Shown: piece by piece, positions 42,419 through 50,547 of the stretch
Numbering within the stretch: the first letter of the stretch is position 1
Layout: each line of letters opens with the position of its first letter
Assembly (NCBI GenBank): GCA_021777105.1
Contig: JAIQZQ010000098.1
Coordinates: 1-64,000, forward strand
Source: Candidatus Anammoxibacter sp.
Lineage (GTDB): Bacteria > Planctomycetota > Brocadiia > Brocadiales > Anammoxibacteraceae
DNA: 64,000 nt
Direction: 5' to 3'
Made by a program: the position numbers and the translations under genes
The notes under the pieces: generated by a model
Seen by the model: the letters and a program-made list of their open reading frames with translations, nothing else
Databases searched by the model: none
What the model was told of the DNA's origin: nothing

Positions 42419-42673
42419 ATGCGCGCCGAATATGATTTTAAAGAAGGAGTGCGTGGAAAACATTATAGGGCAATGCAAAATGGATATACGATAACTATAC
42501 ACAATGAAGACGGCTCTACTGTTGTTAAGGAAGTAAGACCAAAAGCAGGCTCCGTTGTTCTTGACCCAGATGTTCAGCCGTATTTCTTAAACTCTGAAGC
42601 CGTCAATAATGCTTTACGTTGTTTAATTCCACTTCTGTCAAAAAAACGTAAAACCAAGGCTAAAAAAGTATAA
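42419..42673 (+). CDS. Probable antitoxin partner of BrnT
   Basis: 84 residues beginning MRAEYDFKEGVRGKHYRAMQ, with a central VVLDPDVQPYF that resembles the short DNA-binding segment of antitoxins, and a basic tail. It does not show the full BrnA ribbon-helix-helix pattern, so it may be another antitoxin type. AAGGAGG precedes the ATG by eight bases. It starts 31 bp after the toxin stop codon. Order toxin then antitoxin is the BrnTA order. Confidence 0.6.
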   Translation: MRAEYDFKEGVRGKHYRAMQNGYTITIHNEDGSTVVKEVRPKAGSVVLDPDVQPYFLNSEAVNNALRCLIPLLSKKRKTKAKKV

Positions 42674-42859
42674 CATCCACTTAAACCGACTTGGCAATTT
42701 ATTTTAATCTGTTATTTGCCTTGTATACCCGTTTTTCACACTTCCCTTAGAAAGGCCTTTCGCAAATTGTAAAAGCGGATCATTCTCATGCATCCAGTGA
42801 AGTATTTGTTGAAAAAGAGCTTCTAGGGTGTCCTTGGGCTTGCTGTTAAAGGATTATGT

Positions 42860-43276
42860 TTGGGCATAAATGGCCTTGCCTTTGTCATGTCTCATTTGAT
42901 AGCAAACTCCTTCCAGTCCCGTTACTCTTTTTGGTTGAGCCCTAAGGCTTGGATAACCAAAAAGAGAGCAATACAGAGCCAGGGTCATTTTATCTGTTTA
43001 GTTTATAACTTTGTGCAGTTTCTTTCTGAGAAAACGAAAAAACACGAATCATGCGAGTATGAAAAGGCGGAAAAGAAATATGCCAAAAGTCTGGAAGTAA
43101 GAGAGGTGAAGGCGAAAGAATTAGGCAGGTTTATTCACCCTCTCATATATATAAGTCGCAGAATCAGCCGTATTTCGTGCCAGTTTATTAGGGCAGTCAA
43201 AAATCATTTTTACATGCAAAAGCCTATACGCCTCGTTTTACCTATATTCGTGGAGAGATTAAAACGATACCTCTGA
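42860..43276 (+). pseudogene. Transposase C-terminal remnant
   Basis: 138 codons open without a credible start. The C-terminal text (KKRAIQSQGHFICLVYNFV, ISRISCQFIRAVKNHFYMQK, IRLVLPIFVERL) resembles the C-terminal part of DDE transposases of the IS4-like group. The catalytic D-D-E region is absent. No inverted ends are visible. It is probably an IS fossil between the toxin module and the coiled-coil gene. Confidence 0.4.
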
Positions 43277-43334
43277 TTAAAAACAGAACACCGTTGGCCC
43301 CCTATATCCAAAGCCTGGCCCCATTTCAGTTCTC

Positions 43335-44030
43335 CTATTCTTGATTCCACCAGCTCCTCATACGCTGCCACAGTCTGCTAAGGTTGGCACTTTGCCCTAA
43401 TTCGATTTCTCCTTCGTACGACAGCACGAATGGAATGATTGTGAATCCCGTCTTTAGTTTGTGTTTCACACTAAGCTCTGGATCACTCAATACTTCACTG
43501 GCTCGCGTTGCTTCGTCGACCAATTCTCTCGGGGCTGAGCTGTCAAGTTGTTCCTGCAACTGAGAAAGTTCGACTCGAACATACTCGATGACTTCAACCA
43601 TTTCGCGTTCCGAAACTTGGCCCTCGTCAATTGCACGTAAAATTCGATCGGTGTTCTCTAACTCCTGTGCTGTCAATCGATCTACAACACTGGCGATGAT
43701 GATTCGTTCGGACTCATCGAATCGGACAAGCAAGTCGACCCTTAGCGTTGACACGCTTGTCAACACCGCGTCAACTTTGTTCTCAAGCGAATCAAGTTTT
43801 CGTGTTAGGCTGTCCACTTCGGCGGCAAGGACATTATCGTTACGCAGAGCGTGTAATTCTTCCCGATATTCAGTGGTCGCATCCCTTATTCGTTCGATTT
43901 CACGTTTATAATACGCCCGTTCTCGCGGAGTTGCCGCAAGACGAAGTTCGTCTTCGTTCTTCTTTAAGAGGGTTGTATTCCTAATCAAATGGTCTTCAAG
44001 GTCACCGATTCTTTGATGATCAGACGACAT
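43335..44030 (-). CDS. Coiled-coil protein of unknown function
   Basis: 231 residues. Residues about 5-60 and 65-90 are strongly helical and charged (ELRLAATPRERAYYKREIER, EVDSLTRKLDSLENKVDAVL). The N-terminal pattern resembles coiled-coil effector-associated domains of bacterial signalling and defence proteins, but no effector domain follows. The C-terminus has a hydrophobic patch (TGFTIIPFVLSYEGEIELG). Codon choice (frequent CGA and TCG) and a lower AT content differ from its neighbours, suggesting transfer. The start is ATG at 44030, after an in-frame GTG. Confidence 0.6.
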   Translation of the reverse strand: MSSDHQRIGDLEDHLIRNTTLLKKNEDELRLAATPRERAYYKREIERIRDATTEYREELHALRNDNVLAAEVDSLTRKLDSLENKVDAVLTSVSTLRVDLLVRFDESERIIIASVVDRLTAQELENTDRILRAIDEGQVSEREMVEVIEYVRVELSQLQEQLDSSAPRELVDEATRASEVLSDPELSVKHKLKTGFTIIPFVLSYEGEIELGQSANLSRLWQRMRSWWNQE

Positions 44031-44460
44031 CACATACTTCTATAATTGTGTGATTACAGCTTGTCTTTAAAGTTAAGGTGATCTTTAAGCAAAGAGGGCT
44101 GAATTTCGAACACACCGTTTTTTGGGCGGACAATATCATGCTAGTGAGAGTTATCCCCTGAGTGGAGAATTCTCCTCCGAATGGATAATTCTGGAATTAC
44201 AGGAAAAACAGTAAATGTCTTGATGCCAACTGTTATAAACGTTATTATTTACATGAATAAAAACAACGCGATATTTGCTGATTATCAAATGTCATGCAGA
44301 CCATATGTCTCTAATCCTGTTTTTTGTATGTGTTTACGTTGGGTAAGTTTAGCTCTTTGCCTATTTTATGTCTACAATAAATTTGGAAAAATATATATGG
44401 TGATGTCAACGGGCGCGTGAGGACAATGCGCTTTCTATGGATTTTAATTGGAGGAAATTT
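44031..44460. other. Intergenic region with partial element R
   Basis: 430 bp between divergent genes. A partial R (CTAGTGAGAGTTATCCCCTG, then GGATAA) lies near 44150-44190, with its left half missing. No supported gene; a ribosome site (TTGGAGGAAATTT) at the right edge serves the next gene. Confidence 0.45.
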
Positions 44461-45771
44461 ATGAATAACCAAAATACAACAGGCTACAAACAGGTTCTTG
44501 TAGAGATATCTGAAACCAGGGATGTTTTTGGCAAGCTGGATGATTTCTTTCGCAAGGCGGATGAAAACATCTCTAATGATCCGGACGACCCGAGGGGTGG
44601 TATTGGTCTTTTTCCAGGTCTTGACCGATTGATGTTGCTTATCCCCTGTGTAATTGACCGGCTTGAGGATGATATGTCCGGGTTGAAAGATGGCGCAAAT
44701 GTTGAGCCGATTACACAAGGTCTTCATGCAATAAAAACGGGGATAAATAGTGTGTTAACCTATTATAATTTTGATGATGTCGGTAAAGCTGTCAATCTGC
44801 TAAGCAGCGCCGCATTAGATATAGATAAACTTGTAAATTTGAAGGATCTGCCTCTTGTCCGCTTTTTTAAAGATTTAAACAGGATTGCGCCGGATTTTCA
44901 CATACTTCTTAGCTCGTTTGAAGGTTTTCATGAAAACAGGCGCACAAGACCAAAAGAATTGGAGCCGGATCAATCATGGTCGCCTGAATGTTGGTTGGAT
45001 TATTATCTGGAACAAGCCAGGCTTGAAGAACCTCTCATCGCTATGGTTGACGCTGAAGGGCTCTCTGAGGCCAGCCTTGAAAAAGGTATGGAACTGATGA
45101 TAAATGAAGGCGAAAACAGGGATAAGATGAATAAGAAACTGTTTGAGTCATATAATCTTATGAAAAACAGGGACGCGGCTTTTAATGAGGAGTGTCCTCA
45201 TGATTTTTTAGACATTGCGGAGATACCGGAGGCAAAGGACGATGAAAATGATGATGATTATGATGTCACGGCTATAGACCTCCAATATTATGAAGAGGAA
45301 GATGAACCTACTGAACCATGGGCTGGTTCGCTGCCGGAACTTCAGAATTGGAATGAACATAAATTTGAAAGTGATTCATCTTTTGATGATTCAGGCTTTT
45401 CTCGTCAAAATTTTAGAGATGACCCGGTTTACCAATTGCTTAATCCTTTTGTTCTTGATGTGTTTAAATGTCTAAAAGATGATCATCTCTTCCGCGCTAA
45501 AGAGCGCGATGAAGAGAGCGGTGAAGACCGGATGCGTTCGCCCCTGGATCATTATCTGATAATTCTCTCGCTCAAGATACAGGCAAGAATAGCCTCTTGT
45601 GGAGTTATGGCTGAAAGCGTTGGGCACGAAGCTTCACGTAAAGGAGTGTATATGTTTGCCATGGAATGTTTGGAAAGGTTTGCGGACGCTATTGAAAGAT
45701 TCTCGCAAAAACATCTTTACCGTCTTGCAAGAGAGGCCAGAAACATAAAGAATCAGATAGCCGGCATATAA
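44461..45771 (+). CDS. Acidic protein of unknown function
   Basis: 436 residues I do not recognise. The N-terminal half is helical (ETRDVFGKLDDFFRKAD, VIDRLEDDMSGL). Residues about 255-295 are a very acidic linker (KDDENDDDYD, YYEEEDEPTEPW). The C-terminal 110 residues are helical again (LDHYLIILSLKIQARIASC, ECLERFADAIERF). There are no signal peptide, membrane helix or catalytic motif that I can see. GGAGG lies just before the ATG at 44461, which decides the start. The flanks are repeat-rich. Confidence 0.6.
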   Translation: MNNQNTTGYKQVLVEISETRDVFGKLDDFFRKADENISNDPDDPRGGIGLFPGLDRLMLLIPCVIDRLEDDMSGLKDGANVEPITQGLHAIKTGINSVLTYYNFDDVGKAVNLLSSAALDIDKLVNLKDLPLVRFFKDLNRIAPDFHILLSSFEGFHENRRTRPKELEPDQSWSPECWLDYYLEQARLEEPLIAMVDAEGLSEASLEKGMELMINEGENRDKMNKKLFESYNLMKNRDAAFNEECPHDFLDIAEIPEAKDDENDDDYDVTAIDLQYYEEEDEPTEPWAGSLPELQNWNEHKFESDSSFDDSGFSRQNFRDDPVYQLLNPFVLDVFKCLKDDHLFRAKERDEESGEDRMRSPLDHYLIILSLKIQARIASCGVMAESVGHEASRKGVYMFAMECLERFADAIERFSQKHLYRLAREARNIKNQIAGI

Positions 45772-46155
45772 GCCGCAGCCACAAAAGTTGTTTTTGCGCA
45801 GCCCCTTCGCTAATCAATGCTTGTGGTTTACCATCCTTAATTTTTACAATCCTTTTATAATTGTTCTGCGTTATTTGACACGCTTATACACACCCCTAAA
45901 TCCCCTCTTATTTAGAGGGGGCTTTGGTTTTAAATTTCATATTAATCTCCGCTAAAAAGAGAGGTGGCTGCTAAATATCAGGCGTGGTGTGTAATTTACG
46001 CTGGATCGCTGCGTCCACTTAAATATTTTAATCTGGAAATTATTGTATCTATAATCATAAAATAGCAAAAAAAACAGGGAGCTTGAGCGTTCTGTATACA
46101 TACCAATGCAGAGCATTGAAACGCGCGGCCTTTAAAATTTAAGAAAAAGGATATC
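45772..46155. other. Intergenic region with C/G-rich repeat fragments
   Basis: 384 bp with no supported gene. TTTTTGCGCAGCCCCTT near 45793 is the inverse of AAGGGGCTGCGCAAAAA near 17484. ACACCCCTAAATCCCCTC, then TTTAGAGGGGGC near 45891-45930, is a short hairpin repeat of the type seen at 36952. Confidence 0.45.
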
Positions 46156-46800
46156 ATGAAATTTTTAACCATTGTTGAAAGCGATTCACAATTAAAAACA
46201 GCGGCTCAAATTTCAAGCCATTTAAAAGCCTCGGGCTGCGGTATAACTGAAAAAACAGTTTATATTGAGACACCCAAAAATGGGCCTTTGAATGGGGACG
46301 GCGCTAAGGGCGGGGATATTCTCGCGCCGGATTATACGTTGCGCGTTGACACTGAGCGGGACGGCAAGCAAACCGCGCAAATGATGGAGTTGTTGGAAGG
46401 GGCGCTGATTAAAGAAACGGCGGATTTAGTGGTTACATACGGAGGCTCTAACTCGGCCCTCACAGGCGCGCTGGTTGCCGCCAAGCTGCAAACGCTTGTC
46501 GCTCATGTGGGAGCCGGTGAGCGGGACGGCGGCGGTGATATATCTAATAATGTAAACACGGCGGTTGCCGATAAACTCTCTACCATTTTGTTATGCCATG
46601 ACGATATGGCGGTGTCAAATCTTTCCGGCGAGGGGATTGTTGACTGCGGATTGATCAGTGATAAAGGCGTTGACGGCAAACCGCAAACCAGATTAAAAAA
46701 TAACGAGGGGCTGCATTATTATATTGTAAAAAACGTTGGAGACGGCGACTTTTGTAAAAACATTGCCGTTGTTTTATCTGAAACCGCAAAATGGTTATGA
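46156..46800 (+). CDS. Short UDP-GlcNAc 2-epimerase-like protein, probably non-catalytic
   Basis: 214 residues resembling the N-terminal Rossmann half of WecB-type epimerases. ADLVVTYGGSNSALTGALVA, then KLQTLVAHVGAGERDGGGD, follows the GD-T-S-LAGALAA...HVEAGLRS pattern, and NNVNTAVADKLSTILLCHDD follows E-INR-VTD-ISDLLF. The acidic residues needed for catalysis appear replaced (HVEAG reads HVGAG; the PEE-NR region reads ISNNVNT), and the C-terminal half is missing. So it may bind a nucleotide sugar or be a degraded gene, but an active epimerase is unlikely. The frame is intact and AAAAGGA precedes the ATG. Confidence 0.55.
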   Translation: MKFLTIVESDSQLKTAAQISSHLKASGCGITEKTVYIETPKNGPLNGDGAKGGDILAPDYTLRVDTERDGKQTAQMMELLEGALIKETADLVVTYGGSNSALTGALVAAKLQTLVAHVGAGERDGGGDISNNVNTAVADKLSTILLCHDDMAVSNLSGEGIVDCGLISDKGVDGKPQTRLKNNEGLHYYIVKNVGDGDFCKNIAVVLSETAKWL

Positions 46801-46850
46801 TTATTTAGAGACACCTCCTTAAGAGGTTAAACGGAAATTTACCCAAAAAA

Positions 46851-46893
46851 AAGGCCGTTAAGCAAAGTCTCAAACTTTGCCGAACGGCCTTTA
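46851..46893. terminator. Bidirectional terminator
   Basis: AAAGGCCGTT pairs with AACGGCCTTT, and inside it GCAAAGT pairs with ACTTTGC across CTCAA. An A-run precedes the stem on the plus strand, which is a U-tract when read from the minus-strand gene at 46916. It lies between convergent genes. Confidence 0.75.
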
Positions 46894-46915
46894 AAGTTGT
46901 GTTTAATAATGACGC

Positions 46916-47191
46916 TTAGTCTTTAACCCAGATTCTGGCGGTCATATTTTTGTTGAATGTCTCTTTTTTTGTGTCTCTAACATCAATTGTTATAGTCAAG
47001 TCTGTTTCATCTAAAGCTTCAACTGTAACGTCGCCAAATTCAGGAACGTCAAACAATCTACCCGGCATTTTTCTAACTCCGCCCTCTTCAGTCGGATTTA
47101 CGCCTGAAAGAAATGTCTTTGTGGCTCTCCATACCTCTTCAGAACCATCATTATATTTAGCATTCATCTTAACTTTTCTACTAAGTCCCAT
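46916..47191 (-). CDS. Small protein of unknown function
   Basis: 91 residues, start chosen at ATG 47191 because AGGAGG lies six bases before it (the frame runs back to 47215). It is beta-rich with alternating polar and hydrophobic residues (FGDVTVEALDETDLTITIDV), no cysteines, and no signal peptide. I do not recognise a family. A strong ribosome site and a strong terminator suggest it is expressed. Confidence 0.6.
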   Translation of the reverse strand: MGLSRKVKMNAKYNDGSEEVWRATKTFLSGVNPTEEGGVRKMPGRLFDVPEFGDVTVEALDETDLTITIDVRDTKKETFNKNMTARIWVKD

Positions 47192-47215
47192 TACTTCCCT
47201 CCTAACAAATAACAA

Positions 47216-47780
47216 ATAAAAAATAAAAAGAAACTAAAAAACGAAATCTATTAAAAAAATTTTAAGTTGTCTATTATATTTTTTAAACGTTTTGTGTCAA
47301 GAAAATCTTTGGCCTCAAATTTCCAATGGATTTATTTTTTTGAAAAAATCCATTGGTAAAATCGTTGTATTCCTCTAACGATCACATAGATATGGCGGAA
47401 AACCCGCTCCGGTTTCAACTCTCCATTATGCTTTTTATAAACAGAAGAAACTCGCGCGCCCGGATCAATTTCAAATAGCCACTATGTATAAGCGCATAAA
47501 ACCGGCGCTAACAATACAAATTTTTAAAATGAGTTGAATAACAGCGGAAATTGCGCGTTATGGAAAAATATTCAACACATTAAGCTATTGGAAATACGCA
47601 AACTTAATGTTGTTTCGTTTTTAGTTTGAAGTCCTAACTTATTGATATAACAACTGTTATGTTGTGTATATCTGTGTGTTTTGTTGCTTTGTCTTTAATT
47701 GGCACATTGTTTGCAATGTTAAACATGCAGTTAAGCTAATAATTGTAGTTTTCAGAAAGTTTATTGGAGGGAAAACTAAT
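47216..47780. other. Divergent intergenic region
   Basis: 565 bp between divergent small genes, AT-rich. CCAATGGATTTATTTTTTTG and AAAAAATCCATTGG near 47326-47358 form an inverted repeat (CCAATGGATTT/AAATCCATTGG). ATAACAACTGTTAT at 47647-47660 is a short palindrome upstream of the DHp gene. No supported gene. Confidence 0.4.
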
Positions 47781-48101
47781 ATGGACACATTGATAAATGA
47801 CATGAAAGTTGAAAGATTAAAGACTATAAAACAGATGGGAGTAACGATTAACCACGAAATTAACAATCCGCTTGCCGGTTTGTTGGGAAATGTGGAGTTG
47901 CTGTTGCTTGACGGCGCTCTTAATGAGGGCACACGTAAAAAGCTCAACAACATCAAATCGCTTTCACTAAGGATACGCGACGTTGTCAAAAAAATGGCGG
48001 AGATTACAGAGCCTGCCATGACAAAATATAGCGGCAATGTTGATATGATAGATATCCGCCGTTCCGGCGCAGCAGGCGCTTATAAATATATAAATCAATA
48101 A
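47781..48101 (+). CDS. Stand-alone histidine-kinase DHp domain protein
   Basis: 106 residues. The core is an H-box (MGVTINHEINNPLAGLLGNV) with the second helix of a dimerisation and phosphotransfer domain (LNEGTRKKLNNIKSLSLRIR), then a short tail. There is no ATPase domain, so it cannot phosphorylate itself. It could take phosphate from another kinase or receiver, as Spo0B or ChpT do, or inhibit a kinase by heterodimerising. GGAGGG precedes the ATG by about ten bases. Termination at 48101 is clean; the downstream sequence does not resume an ATPase domain. Confidence 0.75.
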   Translation: MDTLINDMKVERLKTIKQMGVTINHEINNPLAGLLGNVELLLLDGALNEGTRKKLNNIKSLSLRIRDVVKKMAEITEPAMTKYSGNVDMIDIRRSGAAGAYKYINQ

Positions 48102-48300
48102 GCGTATATTATTTTGCAAACCATTAAGCAATACGGCCAACTTTAAACATGTTGGCTCTTTTAGTCGTTTAGCCGGCAAAAAGGACACGGGGAGCTCTTA
48201 TTTCAAGGGGCCGGGTATTTTTTGTTGAAAGAAGTTGAGTTTAAAATTGGTTTTTAGGCTCAAAATCCTTTTTGTATTTTACATTATGTATAATTATTAT

Positions 48301-48490
48301 GGCTTTAGGGGTCGGCAATAAATAAATGGCGCATTTATATGTTCATATTTAGGTTGGATTTGTGCAGACTGATTGAATCAAACCAAAAGCGCAGCCTTCG
48401 CTGCGCTTAGGATTTGACGATTGAAGTTTGGGGCAAGATAATCTGAAAATGGGCGTAAAAATGCGCCATTTATTTATTCCGGCTCTAAAG
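48301..48490. mobile_element. 190-bp inverted-repeat element (MITE-like)
   Basis: AATAAATAAATGGCGCATTT at 48317-48336 is exactly inverted at 48459-48478. The match continues outward with small gaps (GGCTTTAGGGGTCGG versus the inverse of CCGGCTCTAAAG). The centre has a perfect 9-bp hairpin with a CTTC loop (48387-48408). No coding capacity. No clear target duplication seen. Confidence 0.65.
48387..48408. terminator. Tetraloop hairpin
   Basis: AAGCGCAGC-CTTC-GCTGCGCTT, a perfect nine-pair stem with a four-base loop at the centre of the inverted-repeat element. It lies downstream of the purD transcript and could stop or stabilise it. No U-tract. Confidence 0.4.
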
Positions 48491-48523
48491 TCAGATTATT
48501 ATTCAGGTGTTCTCTATACGCTC

Positions 48524-48646
48524 TCAATAATCCTCGTCTCCATAACCGCCCGGCCTCTTGAAATTATTTCCCTGTCTTAATATTTCATAAATCGGATTTT
48601 CTTGTTCGATATCCGATATTAATTCCACACACTCCGGTTGCGTCAT
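48524..48646 (-). CDS. 40-residue protein directly after purD
   Basis: The frame starts with ATG at 48646, six bases after the purD stop codon, and encodes MTQPECVELISDIEQENPIY followed by a 20-residue Gly-rich, acidic tail ending GDEDY. The spacing suggests translational coupling with purD. No ribosome site of its own is clear and no family is recognised. Confidence 0.4.
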   Translation of the reverse strand: MTQPECVELISDIEQENPIYEILRQGNNFKRPGGYGDEDY

Positions 48647-48652
48647 GACGTT

Positions 48653-49936
48653 CTACGATATAGCCTTGGACGCTATATCCGTTCGCCAATACGCGCCGTC
48701 AAAGCTGATCTCTTTCAGAGCGTTATAAGCTCTGCTTTTAGCGTCCTTAATGTCGTCGCCGAGCGAAGTGACGCTTAGGACGCGTCCTCCATTTGTGACG
48801 ATCTTGTCGTTTATGATCTTAGTGCCGGAGTGAAAGACGGTTATATCTTCCGAATCTTTTAATTTGTCAATCCCTGTTATCTCCTTGCCGGTTTCATACT
48901 TGTCCGGATATCCATTTGAAGCAACAACCACGCTTACCGAAGGCCGTGAATCCCACTCTATACAGGCTTTATCAAGTTCATTTTTAGACGCCGCCAAAAG
49001 CACGGGAACCAGATCGCTTTTAATTCTTGCCATCAACGGCTGCGTTTCAGGGTCGCCGAATCTAACGTTAAATTCCAGGACTTTTATTTTAGGATCCGGT
49101 TTGCCTAACATTAATCCCGCGTATAAAAGACCGTTAAACGGACAGCCCTCTTTTTTCATCGCATGCACCATGGGCACAAGGACTTGTTTTTCGATATCGT
49201 ATGACAATTTTTCAGTAACGTCAGGGGCCGGTGAATACGCGCCCATACCACCGGTATTAGGGCCTTTGTCTCCGTTGTAAATAGCCTTGTGATCTTGCGC
49301 CGTTTCCAGTGTTAAGATAGTTTTGCCGTCGGTAATTGCCATTACTGAGACTTCTGTCCCGTCAATAAACTCTTCAATAACTACTTTATTGCCGGCCTCT
49401 CCAAAAACTTTATCTTTCATTATAAGATTTACTGCGTCAATAGCCTCTTCTCTGGTTTGGCAAACTGTGACGCCTTTTCCTTTGGCCAGGCCGTCCGCCT
49501 TTACAACAATCGCTGAAGTGGCTGCCTTAACATAATTAAGCGCCGCATTGTAATCGTCAAATTCCATATAGTCGGCGGTGGGAATGCCGTGCTTTTTCAT
49601 TAAATTTTTTGCAAATACTTTGCTGCCTTCCAAAATAGCGGCTTTTTTATTTGGGCCGAAGATCAAAAGGCCTTCATCTTGAAATTTGTCAACAATGCCA
49701 AGCGTAAGAGGGTCTTCAGGTCCAACAATGGTTAGGCCTATTTGGCTGTTTTTTGCGAATTCTAAAAGTGAATCAATGTCCAGCGGGTCAATGTTAACAC
49801 ATTCCGCAATTTCAGCCATACCCGGGTTTCCAGGAGCGCAGAAAAGCTTTTTTACCATCGGAGATTTTGCGATTTTCCATGCCAAAGCATGCTCCCGCCC
49901 GCCGCTTCCAATAATCAACACATTTAAATTTTTCAT
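48653..49936 (-). CDS. purD: Phosphoribosylamine-glycine ligase
   Basis: 427 residues, full length for GARS. VLIIGSGGREHALAWK at the N-terminus, VKADGLAKGKGVTVC in the ATP-grasp domain, DHKAIYNGDKGPNTGGMGAYSPAP for substrate and metal, and NVRFGDPETQPLMARI near the active site. It joins phosphoribosylamine to glycine in purine synthesis. GAGGA precedes the ATG. No other pur genes are adjacent; a 40-codon frame follows immediately. Confidence 0.95.
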   Translation of the reverse strand: MKNLNVLIIGSGGREHALAWKIAKSPMVKKLFCAPGNPGMAEIAECVNIDPLDIDSLLEFAKNSQIGLTIVGPEDPLTLGIVDKFQDEGLLIFGPNKKAAILEGSKVFAKNLMKKHGIPTADYMEFDDYNAALNYVKAATSAIVVKADGLAKGKGVTVCQTREEAIDAVNLIMKDKVFGEAGNKVVIEEFIDGTEVSVMAITDGKTILTLETAQDHKAIYNGDKGPNTGGMGAYSPAPDVTEKLSYDIEKQVLVPMVHAMKKEGCPFNGLLYAGLMLGKPDPKIKVLEFNVRFGDPETQPLMARIKSDLVPVLLAASKNELDKACIEWDSRPSVSVVVASNGYPDKYETGKEITGIDKLKDSEDITVFHSGTKIINDKIVTNGGRVLSVTSLGDDIKDAKSRAYNALKEISFDGAYWRTDIASKAIS

Positions 49937-49989
49937 TTATTTCCTCTATTGGCATTCCCGCCGTTTAAAAAAGTGAAATTAAAATTTTC

Positions 49990-50020
49990 TTGACTTTAAA
50001 AAAAATGCTTATAATATATG
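49990..50020 (+). promoter_or_regulatory. Putative promoter of the initiator tRNA
   Basis: TTGACT (49990-49995) precedes a TATAATATAT stretch (from 50010). The spacer is 14 bases to TATAAT or 17 to AATATA. It sits about 25 bases before the tRNA, a suitable place, though the exact -10 box is ambiguous. Confidence 0.5.
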
Positions 50021-50042
50021 TCCTTCCATATTTCTAATATGT

Positions 50043-50119
<77 letters not shown>

Positions 50120-50547
50120 ATAAGTAGATTTAAGAATGGATTTCAATTATAAATCCACTCTTTTAAAGATCAATTAAAATTTTTAGTAGACAAAAGTTTT
50201 TAATCACTGGTTGATGCGCAATGTTAAGTTGTAAAAGACGGCAGGCAGGTTAATCAAGCTACTTTCCGCTATTTTTCAGCGCTTTTCCCTTGGTCGTTTG
50301 ATCACAATTAATAAGTTGATTTCGCAGTAATTAATTTCAGAATAAAAGAAAAAAAAATCTTTTTTTTTTATTTCTAACTCATTATTTCATAAGTTCCAAG
50401 GACAATTGGCAATCATTTTTTGACGGTTTTTTTGTTGACAAACTAATCCTTGCGTGATAATTTATTACTCATTTTTTGACGTGATATTTTTATGCGAGCA
50501 TTATTTGGCATGCTTTCTGTTAGTTTTTTTAGGTGGGAGGTTTTTAT
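50120..50547. other. Control region of the respiratory cluster
   Basis: 428 bp between the tRNA and the first respiratory gene. TTGACA at 50435-50440 is a good -35 box; GATAAT at 50456-50461 (15-base spacer) or TAATTT (17) could be the -10 box. Two copies of a 13-base word flank it (next entry). No other gene reads in here. Confidence 0.5.
50413..50481 (+). promoter_or_regulatory. Direct repeats flanking the respiratory-cluster promoter
   Basis: TCATTTTTTGACG occurs exactly at 50413-50425 and again at 50469-50481, 56 bases apart, on either side of the TTGACA box at 50435. Paired direct repeats around a promoter suggest binding sites of a regulator. The identity of the regulator is unknown. 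Confidence 0.45.

Larger units (their letters stand above)
48102..48523. other. Intergenic region holding a MITE-like element
   Basis: 420 bp; apart from the inverted-repeat element at 48301-48490 I see nothing that I can assign. Confidence 0.45.

Noticed and set aside
37339..43276. A prophage or integrative element
   Set aside because: No integrase, capsid, terminase or attachment repeats; only small IS-type remnants and a toxin module.
47647..47660. Operator palindrome ATAACAACTGTTAT before the DHp gene
   Set aside because: Short, AT-rich and without a recognisable promoter around it; chance occurrence is likely.
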